Positions 16,729 to 26,655 of a stretch of 54,375 nt of DNA are shown one piece after another. The notes under the pieces were generated by a model that was not told the origin of the DNA, searched no databases, and saw nothing but the letters and a program-made list of their open reading frames with translations. Position numbers and translations under genes: made by a program. The DNA is from Legionellaceae bacterium (GTDB taxonomy: Bacteria > Pseudomonadota > Gammaproteobacteria > Legionellales > Legionellaceae): positions 1 through 54,375 of the forward strand of contig JASBUC010000031.1 in the NCBI GenBank assembly GCA_030148065.1, read 5' to 3'. Within the stretch, counting starts at the first letter, position 1. Each line of letters starts with the position of its first letter.

Positions 16729-17073
16729 TTAGCAAAAGATTATCAGACCCCAGGTGAACAACACCAGCACACAACTGACTAAAACCGCCGCACTTCCTAG
16801 GTCTTTGGCTGCTTTGGACAAAGGGTGATGCGCATCACTAATGCGATCAATGCATGCTTCCAGAGCAGAGTTGATAAGCTCAGAAATAAAGACCAGCAAT
16901 AAACTGCCAACTAGCAACACCCGCTCAACAGCAAGATGACTAATAAAGAAGGCCACCGGCAGCAAAATTGCAAATAAGAACACTTCTAAACGAAAAGCAA
17001 ACTCAGATTTTAAGGCATATTCCAGCCCATCAATGGAATGTTGTAATGCTCTAAACAAACGAGAGAGAATCAT
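16729..17073 (-). CDS. dgkA: Diacylglycerol kinase DgkA
   Basis: Small inner-membrane kinase that recycles diacylglycerol to phosphatidic acid. 114 residues (E. coli 122) with three membrane helices. The active-site signature ELINSALEACIDRISDAHHP followed by LSKAAKDLGSAAV is complete, including the Glu/Asn of the first block and the Lys-Asp of AKD. It is monocistronic, divergent from the moxR operon. Confidence 0.95.
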   Translation of the reverse strand: MILSRLFRALQHSIDGLEYALKSEFAFRLEVFLFAILLPVAFFISHLAVERVLLVGSLLLVFISELINSALEACIDRISDAHHPLSKAAKDLGSAAVLVSCVLVLFTWGLIIFC

Positions 17074-17077
17074 CTTC

Positions 17078-17107
17078 TTGCCTTCTCTTGGTAAATTTAT
17101 CTATTAT
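17078..17107 (+). promoter_or_regulatory. Candidate promoter of the MoxR-Bat operon
   Basis: TTGCCT (17078-17083), 18-bp spacer, TATTAT (17102-17107), 45 bp before the moxR ATG. The -10 is two mismatches from consensus; moderate support only. Confidence 0.35.
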
Positions 17108-17152
17108 ACCCCTCTTGAGTATATTACTTAACTGACGAATGATAGAAGGAGT

Positions 17153-18145
17153 ATGCCGATGGGTGCTGAAGCCACTACCTCAGCCATTGAGTATGAAACG
17201 ATTTCAAAACTTAAGTCCCATCTCGACAGTCTTATTTTTGGGCAGTCAAAATTAACTAAAAGCTTGCTGATAGCCATGCTCTCTGATGGCCACTTGCTGG
17301 TCGAGGGCATGCCAGGTCTTGCTAAGACCAAAGCGATTAAAGAGCTTGCAAACTTAATTGAAGGCTCCTTTCACCGCATCCAGTTTACCCCAGATTTATT
17401 ACCAGGTGATTTAACTGGCACCGACATTTACCGCCCAGAAGATGGCAGCTTCGTTTTTAAAGAAGGTCCCGTTTTCCATAATCTGGTTCTGGCAGACGAA
17501 ATCAATCGAGCCCCAGCCAAAGTACAATCGGCCCTTTTAGAAGCAATGGAAGAGCGTCAAATCACCATCGGACAGCGCACCTACCAGCTCCCAGAACTTT
17601 TTTTAGTGATGGCCACTCAAAATCCAATTGAGCAAGAAGGAACCTATCCTCTGCCAGAAGCGCAACTCGATAGGTTTTTGATGCACCTAAAAATCGACTA
17701 CCCAGAGAGTCATACCGAAAAATCGATTCTTAAACTTGCCCGCGAAGAGGCCGGCGGCCAGCGAGATGCGTTTAAACTACCCCCAGTTACTAAATCACAG
17801 ATTTTAAATGCCAGAAAAAAGGTACGAGAGGTCTACCTATCAGAGTCACTTGAAAATTACATTGTAGACTTAGTGCTGGCAACCAGGACGCCTGAGAAAT
17901 ATGACTCTGAGCTTGCTAGGAACATTCGTTTTGGCGTAAGCCCTCGGGCAACCATTGCCTTAGAGAGAACCGCAAAAGCTCATGCCTGGCTAAGTGCTAG
18001 AGATCACGTCATCCCCGAGGATATTCACGCAGTGGTCTATGACGTCTTCAGGCACCGCTTAATCTTAAGCTTTGAAGCAGAAGCCAATGGTTTATCAGCG
18101 GATACCCTTATTCAAAGCTTATTAAGCTTTGTTGCAATCGCTTAA
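17153..18145 (+). CDS. MoxR-family AAA+ ATPase
   Basis: 330-residue AAA+ chaperone. Walker A is GMPGLAKT (52-59), Walker B is LVLADEINRAP (from 111), sensor 1 is VMATQNP, followed by EGTYPLPEAQLDRF and a late arginine-containing GVSPRATIAL. A good AGAAGGAG site precedes the ATG. MoxR ATPases usually act with a VWA partner to mature or remodel membrane or metal proteins. Here it heads an operon with DUF58, DUF4381 and two VWA proteins, the standard Bat (aerotolerance) set. Confidence 0.95.
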   Translation: MPMGAEATTSAIEYETISKLKSHLDSLIFGQSKLTKSLLIAMLSDGHLLVEGMPGLAKTKAIKELANLIEGSFHRIQFTPDLLPGDLTGTDIYRPEDGSFVFKEGPVFHNLVLADEINRAPAKVQSALLEAMEERQITIGQRTYQLPELFLVMATQNPIEQEGTYPLPEAQLDRFLMHLKIDYPESHTEKSILKLAREEAGGQRDAFKLPPVTKSQILNARKKVREVYLSESLENYIVDLVLATRTPEKYDSELARNIRFGVSPRATIALERTAKAHAWLSARDHVIPEDIHAVVYDVFRHRLILSFEAEANGLSADTLIQSLLSFVAIA

Positions 18146-18152
18146 AGTCTTA

Positions 18153-19058
18153 ATGAACGGAATAACTGTAAGCTTAGAAGAGCTCATTGCCCTACAACTT
18201 CGCAGGGTTTCGCTTAAAGTTAGGGCTAACAAATGCGGCCAACAAAATGGCCTCTATCATTCAAAAATTCGTGGCCGCGGCATGGACTTTTGTGAGGTTC
18301 GCCGCTATCAAGAAGGGGATGATATTCGTCACATGCAGTGGCGAGTCACAGCCAAAACAGGCCACCCTCATGTAAAGCTCTATCAGGAAGAAAAAGAGCG
18401 CCCCGTGTTTTTTGTGGCTGACTTCAATCCCTCTATGTACTTTGCCACCAAAAAGGCTTTTAAGTCGGTGTTACTTGCACGCCTTTGTGCCATCTTAGCT
18501 TGGCATTTCTCACGCCAAGGAGACCGAGTGGGAGGCATACTCTACTCAGGCGATAAAAGCATCGATCTTCGCCCCAAGTCACGCAGCAAAGGGGTTTTAA
18601 ACTTATTGAAAGCACTTAGTGAACAGACACAAACACCAACCAGCAAAAGCCTGGCGCTCAGTGAGGTATTGTTAAGTCTAAGAAAAGTTGCCCGACCCGG
18701 CAGCTTGATTGTTTTTATCAGTGATTTTTTCAACATTGACCAAGCGGCGTTTGTGCAGATGGAAAGACTTAGATCTCATAACAGCCTTCTTGCCATCCAA
18801 CTAACCGATCCGATTGAATTGAGCCCCCCCAAAGGCAATCTCTATTTAATTGCAAACCAACTGGGCAAGAAGGCACTGCTAAACACCAGAGAACAAAAAA
18901 ACTGTCAGCAATATGAAGCATTTTTCCATGACATTGAACAAAAGGTTCACTCACTTTTTCATGCCCATGAGCATTTTAAACTCTCAACCAGTGATGAACT
19001 AGACACCATCATCAATGCCCTAGCAACCGTACTACCAAACCAAAGAGTTCCAGCATGA
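18153..19058 (+). CDS. DUF58 domain protein (VWA-like) of the Bat operon
   Basis: 301 residues from the ATG at 18153, eight bases after the moxR stop; a TTG at 18129 inside moxR is less likely. The DUF58 block is clear: GRGMDFCEVRRYQEGDDIRH, then MQWRVTAKTGHPHVKLYQEE, and FFVADFNPSMYF, where VWA proteins have DxSxS and this one DFNPS. No membrane segment is evident; it probably works with MoxR at the inner face of the membrane. Stop and next start overlap as ATGA. Confidence 0.88.
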   Translation: MNGITVSLEELIALQLRRVSLKVRANKCGQQNGLYHSKIRGRGMDFCEVRRYQEGDDIRHMQWRVTAKTGHPHVKLYQEEKERPVFFVADFNPSMYFATKKAFKSVLLARLCAILAWHFSRQGDRVGGILYSGDKSIDLRPKSRSKGVLNLLKALSEQTQTPTSKSLALSEVLLSLRKVARPGSLIVFISDFFNIDQAAFVQMERLRSHNSLLAIQLTDPIELSPPKGNLYLIANQLGKKALLNTREQKNCQQYEAFFHDIEQKVHSLFHAHEHFKLSTSDELDTIINALATVLPNQRVPA

Positions 19059-19501
19059 CCCCTGACTTAAACGCCCTAAAAGACATTCATTTACCCCCTG
19101 CTGTGAGTGCCTGGCCTCCAGCACCGGCTTGGGTTGTGAGCGCCTTAAGCATTGCCGTCTTTAGCATCATCTTTGCCTGGTTTGCTAAACAATTAATTAA
19201 GAAAATTCGATTTAGAAGGAACGTGTTTCTAAGGCTCAAAGCCATCGAGCAGGACTACTTAAATCAACGAATGCCAGGCAGCCAGGCCTGCTATCAATTA
19301 TCCATTGTCCTAAAACAGGTACTAATTAAAACCAACGGCCGCAAGAATGTGGCGGCACTTACCGGCCCTGATTGGTTAAATGCTTTAGACAATGAGCCTT
19401 TTGCTCGTATTATTTATGAAAACGAATATAAACAAGACTGCCAGCATGATTTGAAACCTTTGTTTCCAAACATTCGACAATTTATTAAGAAACAACTATA
19501 A
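19055..19501 (+). CDS. DUF4381 membrane protein of the Bat operon
   Basis: 148 residues with one central hydrophobic segment (about 24-47), flanked by a Pro-rich N-terminus (LPPAVSAWPPAPAW) and a cytosolic basic tail with YQLSIVLKQVL and the GPDWLNALD motif, typical of DUF4381 proteins found between DUF58 and BatA genes. Starts within the ATGA overlap. Role unknown; probably a scaffold for the VWA proteins. Confidence 0.8.
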   Translation: MTPDLNALKDIHLPPAVSAWPPAPAWVVSALSIAVFSIIFAWFAKQLIKKIRFRRNVFLRLKAIEQDYLNQRMPGSQACYQLSIVLKQVLIKTNGRKNVAALTGPDWLNALDNEPFARIIYENEYKQDCQHDLKPLFPNIRQFIKKQL

Positions 19502-19552
19502 GCCTAATCAGTTCCGACAATAGACTGGTTTTATCAAACAACGAGGAGCACT

Positions 19553-20563
19553 ATGTTCTCATTTGCAATGCCCTGGGTGCTTTGCTTGCTACCAGTGCCT
19601 TTCTTAATTAGGTGGCTACTTGCCAATGAAAAAAATACCAATCAAGCGGCCTTAACGCTTCCTTTTTTCGATGGCATTGAGCAAGCCTTGAGCAATAAGC
19701 GCCCTCTCTCCAAACTAAAATATGGACTGTTATGGCTTTTATGGATAAACCTGCTGCTAGCGCTTGCCGGCCCACAAATGCTCGGCGACAAACAACTCAT
19801 TAACCGAGAAGGCCGCAACATTATGTTGGCACTGGATGTCTCAGGTAGCATGCAAATCGATGACATGGAATTAAATGGGCAGCGCGCAACGCGTTTGGCG
19901 GTGGTGAAACAGAGTGCTCATGAGTTTGTTAACAAACGAGAGGGTGATCGCTTAAGCCTCATTCTCTTTGGCACCAATGCTCACTTACAAACCCCGCTTA
20001 CCTTTGATTTAAAAACCGTACACCACATGATAGAGGACGCAAGCATCGGCCTTGCGGGACAAACCACCTCGATAGGAGATGCCATCGGCATTGCCATTAA
20101 AAAGCTTGAGAGCGCCAAAGGTGGTGAGCATGTGCTGATTTTACTAACCGATGGTTCTAATAACTCTGGGGTATTAACCCCGATGCAAGCTGCCCGCATT
20201 GCCAAAGAAAAAGGCATAAAAATCTACACCATTGGCCTTGGTAGCACCCGCATGCTGGTACAGAATATTTTTGGCCTGCAAGCAGTGAACCCCTCGCAAG
20301 ATCTTGATGAAGACACCCTTAAAGCCATCGCTAAAGAGACCAATGGTGCCTTTTTCAGGGCACGCGATCCAAAAGCATTGAATAATATTTATGCCACTAT
20401 CAGCCAACTAGAGCCTGTGGTTGATAAAGCCAATGTCTACCGGCCGGTCAAAAACTACTATGTCTACCCTTTGGCTTTGTCGTTTATTTGCTACCTGCTG
20501 CTGTGTCTTAATGTAAGTGGCTTTAGCATTCGATTAAAGAAAGGAGAGAAACGCCATGGCTGA
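19553..20563 (+). CDS. batA: VWA-domain membrane protein BatA
   Basis: 336 residues: two N-terminal membrane segments (about 5-24 and 58-75), a periplasmic/cytosolic VWA domain and a C-terminal membrane segment (about 302-322). The MIDAS is complete: DVSGS (D95, S97, S99), a Thr in TTSIGDAIG and LLTDGSNN. Preceded by GAGGAG. The next gene, batB, overlaps by 8 bp. BatA/BatB occur with MoxR in operons linked to oxygen or stress tolerance; the molecular partner is not known. Confidence 0.9.
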   Translation: MFSFAMPWVLCLLPVPFLIRWLLANEKNTNQAALTLPFFDGIEQALSNKRPLSKLKYGLLWLLWINLLLALAGPQMLGDKQLINREGRNIMLALDVSGSMQIDDMELNGQRATRLAVVKQSAHEFVNKREGDRLSLILFGTNAHLQTPLTFDLKTVHHMIEDASIGLAGQTTSIGDAIGIAIKKLESAKGGEHVLILLTDGSNNSGVLTPMQAARIAKEKGIKIYTIGLGSTRMLVQNIFGLQAVNPSQDLDEDTLKAIAKETNGAFFRARDPKALNNIYATISQLEPVVDKANVYRPVKNYYVYPLALSFICYLLLCLNVSGFSIRLKKGEKRHG

Positions 20564-21535
20564 CATTCATCTTCTAAGACCTCTTTGGTTACTCGCATTG
20601 CTGCCCTGGGCTTTTATCATTTCTCAACTGTTTGCAAACCAATGCCATAAAAGCAATTGGTCAAAACTGGTCGACCCTCATCTATTAACGCATCTACTAA
20701 ATGGTGAGAAAACGTCAAGCAGTCGACTCATTCCAAGTTTGATAGCCTTATTTGGTGTTAGCCTTATTATCATTTTATCTGGCCCTAGTGTTAAAGAACT
20801 CAAAACACCAGCCTTCCAGAGAGAGGATCCATTAGTGTTGGCCGTTGACTTATCGAACAAGATGCTCGCACAAGATCTAAAACCTTCTCGCATGGCAAGA
20901 GCTCAATTTAAGCTCAATGATTTATTAGGCAGTCGTCATGAAGGTCAAACGGCTCTGGTCGCCTTTAGTGGGGATGCCTTTGTCGCCTCTCCCCTGAGCA
21001 GTGATGCCAATACCTTGAAAACGATGATAGACGAACTGGGACCTGAGATTGTCCCCATCCCCGGTCAAAACATTAAACGCGCTTTGCTGCAATCAGCAGA
21101 CTTGATAAAACAAGCAGGCTTTTCTAGAGGCCGAATTTTGCTAGTCACTGCAGGCCCTGCCAACAAAGCGGACATGGACACTGCCAAAATGCTCAGTGGT
21201 GAAAACATCCACACCTCTGTTTTAGCCATCGGCACACCCGAGGGCGCACCCATTCCCTCAAGCCTTGTTGACTTTAAAAGCAGATCTGAGCTCTCAAAAC
21301 TTGATGAGAAAAGTTTAAAGCGCTTAGCTAGACAAGGAGGTGGCGACTACTCCCCGCTTCGTTTAGACAACAACGATCTCAAACAACTACTAAAAACGGA
21401 TTTTAACAACAAAGCCCAGCAGGGCGTTGAAAAAGTAGCGCTTAAAACTTGGGTGGATAATGCGCGCTTATTGCTTTTCTTTTTACTTCCATTTGCCTTG
21501 TATGCATTCAGACGAGGCTTTGTCGAGAATTACTT

Positions 21536-21539
<4 letters not shown>
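20556..21539 (+). CDS. batB: VWA-domain membrane protein BatB with altered MIDAS
   Basis: 327 residues with the same layout as BatA: two N-terminal membrane segments, the VWA domain and a C-terminal segment (about 304-320). The MIDAS motif reads DLSNK (D98, S100, K102), so the second Ser of DxSxS is replaced by Lys, which should disturb metal binding. TAGPANKAD replaces the usual LTDG. BatB may therefore be a non-metal-binding partner of BatA. It overlaps both neighbours by a few bases. Confidence 0.87.
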
Positions 21540-22423
<884 letters not shown>

Positions 22424-23659
22424 ATGGAAGAGCTAAATCGAGTTAGAAACCTCTGTCTTTTCTCGTTAAGCCTCATAAGCTACTACCTAGTGGTCATAAA
22501 ACCTGAATTTTCTTGCTCGAAGTGCGGCATAGACTTTAAGTCCTTTTACAATTCTTTTGCGTTTTTCTCAAAAGGGCTCACCGCCTATAACTACCCCATA
22601 CCAACACTAAACCCTCCTTTTTTTCTCTGGTTTTTTCAAAAGCTGTCTCAGGCAAGCCTTGAAAACGCTCATCTTATCTGGCAGTTTGGCGCGCTCTTTT
22701 TAATGTGTCTACACCCAGTGATCATTTGGAAAATCTTAAGCCCAAGGCAGCGCCAAACGCTTAGTTTTGCCATCGTTGTATCAATTTACCTAGTGACTTA
22801 TCCGGTCCTAGTCAACGGGCTAAATGGTCAAATTTGGAGCCTTCTATCGGTTTTAATTCTGCTTGGGTATTACCATTTAAAACAAAATCGTGCCCTCTTG
22901 CCTGGCATGTGCTGGGGGGCAGCAGCCGCCCTTAAACTGAGCCCAATACTGCTACTTATCTATTTGCTCTGTGCAAAGAACTACAAAGCCCTATTCCACA
23001 CCTGTCTTTTTCTTATTCTATTTTCAGCTATCCCATTTTTACAGGGTGGCTCTAAAGTATATCTCGACTATCTTAGCATTTTATCAACGGTCCACTGGTA
23101 TCAGCTTAATATAAACAGCTCTTTGTTTGGCCTAGTCTTTTATGCCTTTCCAGTCATTGACATCACAAAAAATCTTGAACTTTATCGCTTTGCCTATCAA
23201 CTGGCATGTTCTTTGAGTATCCTAGCCTTTATCTCGTATGTCTGGCTAATGACTCAACTACTTCGTTTGCAAAAAAGAGACACAGCCTTCTGTCTAAGCC
23301 TTACTTTTTTAGTGATTTTAAGCCCCATTAGCTTACTCTACTCTCAGAGCATCTTGTTATACCCAGTTCTTTTTCTATGGCACAAGGTTCTCTCTGATAA
23401 GAAAGCGTTTTATCTATGGCTTACAGCCTTGTTGCTAATTATCACGCCTATTAGCCAAATGGCCACGACCTGGGATCTTAAATTTGCCACCAATAACCTT
23501 GGCTTATTGTTACTTGCTTATCTCGTCTATGATAGTAGGAGGCTAAAGACTCAAACGCTGCCAGAATTGCCGAGTCACTTGCAAATAATGTTAGGCTCAC
23601 TGCTTTTAATGATGCTTCTCTACACTCAGCTTATTAGTCACTTAGATCTAAAACTATAA
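22424..23659 (+). CDS. GT87/DUF2029-type integral membrane glycosyltransferase
   Basis: 411 residues with about ten to twelve membrane segments. Family clues are the early periplasmic CGIDFKSFYNSF (acidic, near residue 35), NPPFFLWFF, NGLNGQIWSLLSVLILLGYY and GMCWGAAAALKLSPILLLIY, matching polyprenyl-phosphate-sugar-dependent GT-C enzymes of GT87. The ATG follows the batC stop at once, so it reads as the last gene of the Bat operon. The ubiA-dprE cassette runs tail-to-tail (6-bp overlap), so its donor may be polyprenyl-phosphate arabinofuranose. That link is inference. Confidence 0.8.
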   Translation: MEELNRVRNLCLFSLSLISYYLVVIKPEFSCSKCGIDFKSFYNSFAFFSKGLTAYNYPIPTLNPPFFLWFFQKLSQASLENAHLIWQFGALFLMCLHPVIIWKILSPRQRQTLSFAIVVSIYLVTYPVLVNGLNGQIWSLLSVLILLGYYHLKQNRALLPGMCWGAAAALKLSPILLLIYLLCAKNYKALFHTCLFLILFSAIPFLQGGSKVYLDYLSILSTVHWYQLNINSSLFGLVFYAFPVIDITKNLELYRFAYQLACSLSILAFISYVWLMTQLLRLQKRDTAFCLSLTFLVILSPISLLYSQSILLYPVLFLWHKVLSDKKAFYLWLTALLLIITPISQMATTWDLKFATNNLGLLLLAYLVYDSRRLKTQTLPELPSHLQIMLGSLLLMMLLYTQLISHLDLKL

Positions 23660-24499
23660 GCCTGATAAAATAACTAACACCGATACCATCCAACACAGCA
23701 CAATCAAAAACAAGGTGCGATCGCTTAATAAAATTCGGGCCGCATCCTCTTCGCCTTGCCCAGATGAAATTAGATAAAAACGCATTAAGCCCAGCAAAAC
23801 AAAGGGCGTAGTGGTTAAAAAAATCACATGATACTTAAGAGAAAAGACAAAATAGCCTAGGGTTGTCAAAAGAGCGCTACCATAAATTGTTCTCTTTAGG
23901 AATCGCTCTGAATAGTGCTGCAGCACAGATCTTGAGGCAACACCTGCACTTAGTCGCTCTGCATTTCGTTTATTAACAATTAAAAAAAGACAAAGGCTTG
24001 CGGTTGTAAAGTACATTAAAAGACTCACAGGAACGCCAATGGCCTCGCCTCCTGCATAGACCCGCAAAAGGTATAAAAAAATCAAAGACACAATGTCTAA
24101 AACGACTAGGGATTTAAACAAAAGACTGTAGCTCACAGAGCAGCATAAATAAAACAGCGTGTAGAGAAAAATTGACTGAAAATAACAGCCCATTACCAGC
24201 AGAGTAACGATAAAAAACAGCGCAGTGTAGCATGCATCTAGCAAGGTCAAAGAGCCATTTGCCAAGGGTTTTCTCTTAACCTTTATCGGGTGGCGTCTAT
24301 CTTTTTCTCTATCCAGCACATCATTTAAAATGTAGCCCAAGCTCGAACTTAGTGAAAAAAATATAAAGGTTATAAATGACAAGTAGAGTTTTTCTGGCTC
24401 AAGAAAGCTCACCGAGAACACACAAGGTGCCAAACAAAAGATGTTCTTCACCCACTGTTGTACTCGACAAAGTTGTGCAAGATAAACAAATTTCTTCAT
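23654..24499 (-). CDS. UbiA-family polyprenyl-phosphate phosphoribosyltransferase (DPPR synthase type)
   Basis: 281 residues, eight or nine membrane segments. RVQQWVKNIFCLAP and the prenyl-diphosphate motif NDVLDREKDRRHPIKVKRKP match DPPR synthases (Rv3806c type), which move phosphoribose from PRPP to decaprenyl phosphate. A second Asp-rich loop is near VVLDIVSL. It is the last gene of a dprE1-dprE2-ubiA cassette, with ATGA overlap to dprE2, so the full route from PRPP to lipid-linked D-arabinofuranose is present except for the phosphatase. Confidence 0.88.
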   Translation of the reverse strand: MKKFVYLAQLCRVQQWVKNIFCLAPCVFSVSFLEPEKLYLSFITFIFFSLSSSLGYILNDVLDREKDRRHPIKVKRKPLANGSLTLLDACYTALFFIVTLLVMGCYFQSIFLYTLFYLCCSVSYSLLFKSLVVLDIVSLIFLYLLRVYAGGEAIGVPVSLLMYFTTASLCLFLIVNKRNAERLSAGVASRSVLQHYSERFLKRTIYGSALLTTLGYFVFSLKYHVIFLTTTPFVLLGLMRFYLISSGQGEEDAARILLSDRTLFLIVLCWMVSVLVILSGL

Positions 24500-25242
24500 C
24501 AGAGCTTCAACCGTTTAAACAATGCTTCTGGCATTAATTTAAAAACCATTAAAATCCACCGCCAAAAACCCGGTAAGTAATAAACGTCCCCCTTACCAAA
24601 CAGAGCCTTTTTAAGTTGCTTGGCAACACTCGAACAGGAGCTGTACAAAAAGCCTTGCTCTAACTCTTCTGTCATTTTTGTGCGTACCATACCGGGCTTT
24701 AAAAGTAAGACACGAACATTCGATGAATAAAGCCTTTGTCGCAGTCCTTGTGTGTAGACTTCTACCATCGCTTTTGCCGAACCATAGGCATAATTTGAAC
24801 GCTTGCCTTTATCCCCTGCAACCGAGCCTATCACCGCAAGCGTCCCTTTTTTTTGCCGGGTGAAAAAACTTGCAAGAGACTCAAGCAACATCACAGTTGA
24901 CACCCCATTCACTTCAAGCTGTTGGCGTAATAGCTCGGTACTTTCTTCGCATTGCTGTTGTGGGATTAACTGCCCATAAGCAATCAGGGCATAATCGATT
25001 ACAGCACTTAAGTCTATTAATGCCTGAACTTCTTTCTGTATTAACTCTTGGTTTTCGGCATCAAACACGCGCGTTTTTACACTCAAAGCACCATGCAACA
25101 ATAAGTCTTTTGCTTCTGCATCCATCGTCTGCTCATCTCGTGCCCACAAAATAAAATGACAAGGGCTTGTGTCCAGCACGTCTCTTGCCAGCTCTTTGGC
25201 AAGTGATGACGTCGCTCCAATAATCAGTATGGTTTTAGTCAT
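24499..25242 (-). CDS. dprE2: DprE2-like SDR: decaprenyl-phosphoryl-2-ketoribose reductase
   Basis: 247 residues from the ATG at 25242, whose ATGA overlaps the dprE1 stop; a longer frame to 25293 is not needed. It is a short-chain dehydrogenase with IIGATSSLAKELA as the nucleotide loop, the catalytic Ser in VIGSVAG and YAYGSAK holding Tyr and Lys, then KPGMVRTKM. It reduces the 2-keto sugar made by DprE1 to lipid-linked D-arabinose using NAD(P)H. The C-terminus is hydrophobic/basic, as in DprE2. Confidence 0.9.
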   Translation of the reverse strand: MTKTILIIGATSSLAKELARDVLDTSPCHFILWARDEQTMDAEAKDLLLHGALSVKTRVFDAENQELIQKEVQALIDLSAVIDYALIAYGQLIPQQQCEESTELLRQQLEVNGVSTVMLLESLASFFTRQKKGTLAVIGSVAGDKGKRSNYAYGSAKAMVEVYTQGLRQRLYSSNVRVLLLKPGMVRTKMTEELEQGFLYSSCSSVAKQLKKALFGKGDVYYLPGFWRWILMVFKLMPEALFKRLKL

Positions 25243-26516
25243 AGTTCTAACCGTTTCGATAAATAAGATTGAAACACCTTTGATGCCCCCCATTTCTCTC
25301 GAGTTTCTCTAAAGCCTTGCCACTCTGGGTAACAGGCATGAAAAGTCTCTAAGCTCATTAAACTGTCTTTTGCTAGATTGATGCGTCCTTTATGCGCGAG
25401 CACGCACTCATCGAGTTCTGCAAAAGCACGCCGCTCTCGTTGCCCGCCGCGAAAGTCTATGGCAAGACTAATGCCCTCTCTGGCAAAAGAGAGCGGGTTT
25501 GAATTTTGGGCACCTAAAACTTTACCAACAATTAAGCTTGGAACCATCTTTTTTCGATGAATAAGAGTCAATAAAGCATGGAGCCCTTGCTCGGCAGAAT
25601 CAACCGGGAACAACGACTGGTGCTGTAACAAGCCTTCTCGGCCATAGAGTCTCGGCCAGTGTCCAAGCGCATCTAAGGGGTAGAAAAAGGGGGCAAGCGA
25701 GGGCGTGCTTGTCAATCGTGTTTTATGATAATAAGCCTGGTTGAAGGCAAAAAGGCTGCCTCGATTAATAAGCCAAGATGGCATCATAAAAGGCACCTTG
25801 AATGGCGATTTTTTATTAAATAGTCGCTCACCTGTTTCTAAGTGCTCCCCCCCACTGACAACCCCTTTTCCTAAAGAGCGCCCCTTTGCCAGCCCATCTA
25901 GCCAAGAAACCGCATAATGGTGAGTGTTTGCCATCTCAATGAGCGACTCTAAAGTCTCGCTCAAGGCTCGACATTTTTGTGAGCGGACCTGCATTCGTGA
26001 GCTTTTAATTGGTAGAAGGGCGAGAGTTGCCTCAATGATGCAGCCTGTTAGACCTAAGCCCCCACAACTTGCCCGAAATAAGTCATCATTTACGCTGGCT
26101 GAACAAACAACGCTCTCACCAGAGCCCGTTAACACCCGCATGCTTTTAACCGTATTGGAGAACGAGCCCTCGCTTAGGTGGTTCTTACCATGAGCATCGG
26201 CTGCAATCGCGCCACCCACCGAAATATACTGTGAGCCAGGCGTTACCCTAAGAAAGAAGCCTCGACGGACTAAAAAGCAATTTAGTCGTTGCAAAGAGAT
26301 CCCTGCCTGCACAGAGACTTCTTGCCGTTCTGCTGAGAAGGCTAAAATATTATCGCACTCTTTCATCGATAAGAGGTTGTCAGACAGCGCACTGTCGCCA
26401 TAACTAAACCCTCCAGCTCTGGCAATACAAGGTCTCCTGCCAACTCGACCTCGAAACGATTCAAGCCGAGTCGTCACCGTTTGGTTCAGTGCAAAATTTG
26501 TCTCTTCTCTCACCAT
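25239..26516 (-). CDS. dprE1: DprE1-like FAD oxidase of lipid-linked arabinose synthesis
   Basis: 425 residues (mycobacterial DprE1 461). The FAD-binding motif is VGGAIAADAHGKNH (100-113), with RAGGFSYGDSALS (33-45) and an ALO-type C-terminal half. It oxidises the C2 hydroxyl of polyprenyl-phosphoribose. The segment NPLSFAREGISLAIDF aligns by eye with the mycobacterial stretch holding C387, the benzothiazinone target; here that place is Ala. First gene of the minus-strand cassette; its ATG faces the BatD gene. Confidence 0.9.
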   Translation of the reverse strand: MVREETNFALNQTVTTRLESFRGRVGRRPCIARAGGFSYGDSALSDNLLSMKECDNILAFSAERQEVSVQAGISLQRLNCFLVRRGFFLRVTPGSQYISVGGAIAADAHGKNHLSEGSFSNTVKSMRVLTGSGESVVCSASVNDDLFRASCGGLGLTGCIIEATLALLPIKSSRMQVRSQKCRALSETLESLIEMANTHHYAVSWLDGLAKGRSLGKGVVSGGEHLETGERLFNKKSPFKVPFMMPSWLINRGSLFAFNQAYYHKTRLTSTPSLAPFFYPLDALGHWPRLYGREGLLQHQSLFPVDSAEQGLHALLTLIHRKKMVPSLIVGKVLGAQNSNPLSFAREGISLAIDFRGGQRERRAFAELDECVLAHKGRINLAKDSLMSLETFHACYPEWQGFRETREKWGASKVFQSYLSKRLEL

Positions 26517-26655
26517 TTATTCTCTTAGTCCCATCTCCTTGTTATCCTTTCAGTTTTTGGCAAACAGTGCAACTCAGGGCAACTTATCGGTTTTAAATGA
26601 TTTATTAGTTGGATATGATTCTTGTATTCGTCATTTAAGCTCAAGTTTTTCGCCA

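Noticed and set aside
16522-16782. Plus-strand 86-residue frame upstream of and into dgkA
   Set aside because: TTG start without ribosome-binding site, overlaps the dgkA coding end on the other strand, no recognisable content.
17153-18145. Annotation of MoxR as methanol dehydrogenase regulator
   Set aside because: No methanol dehydrogenase genes are present; the operon context is Bat type.
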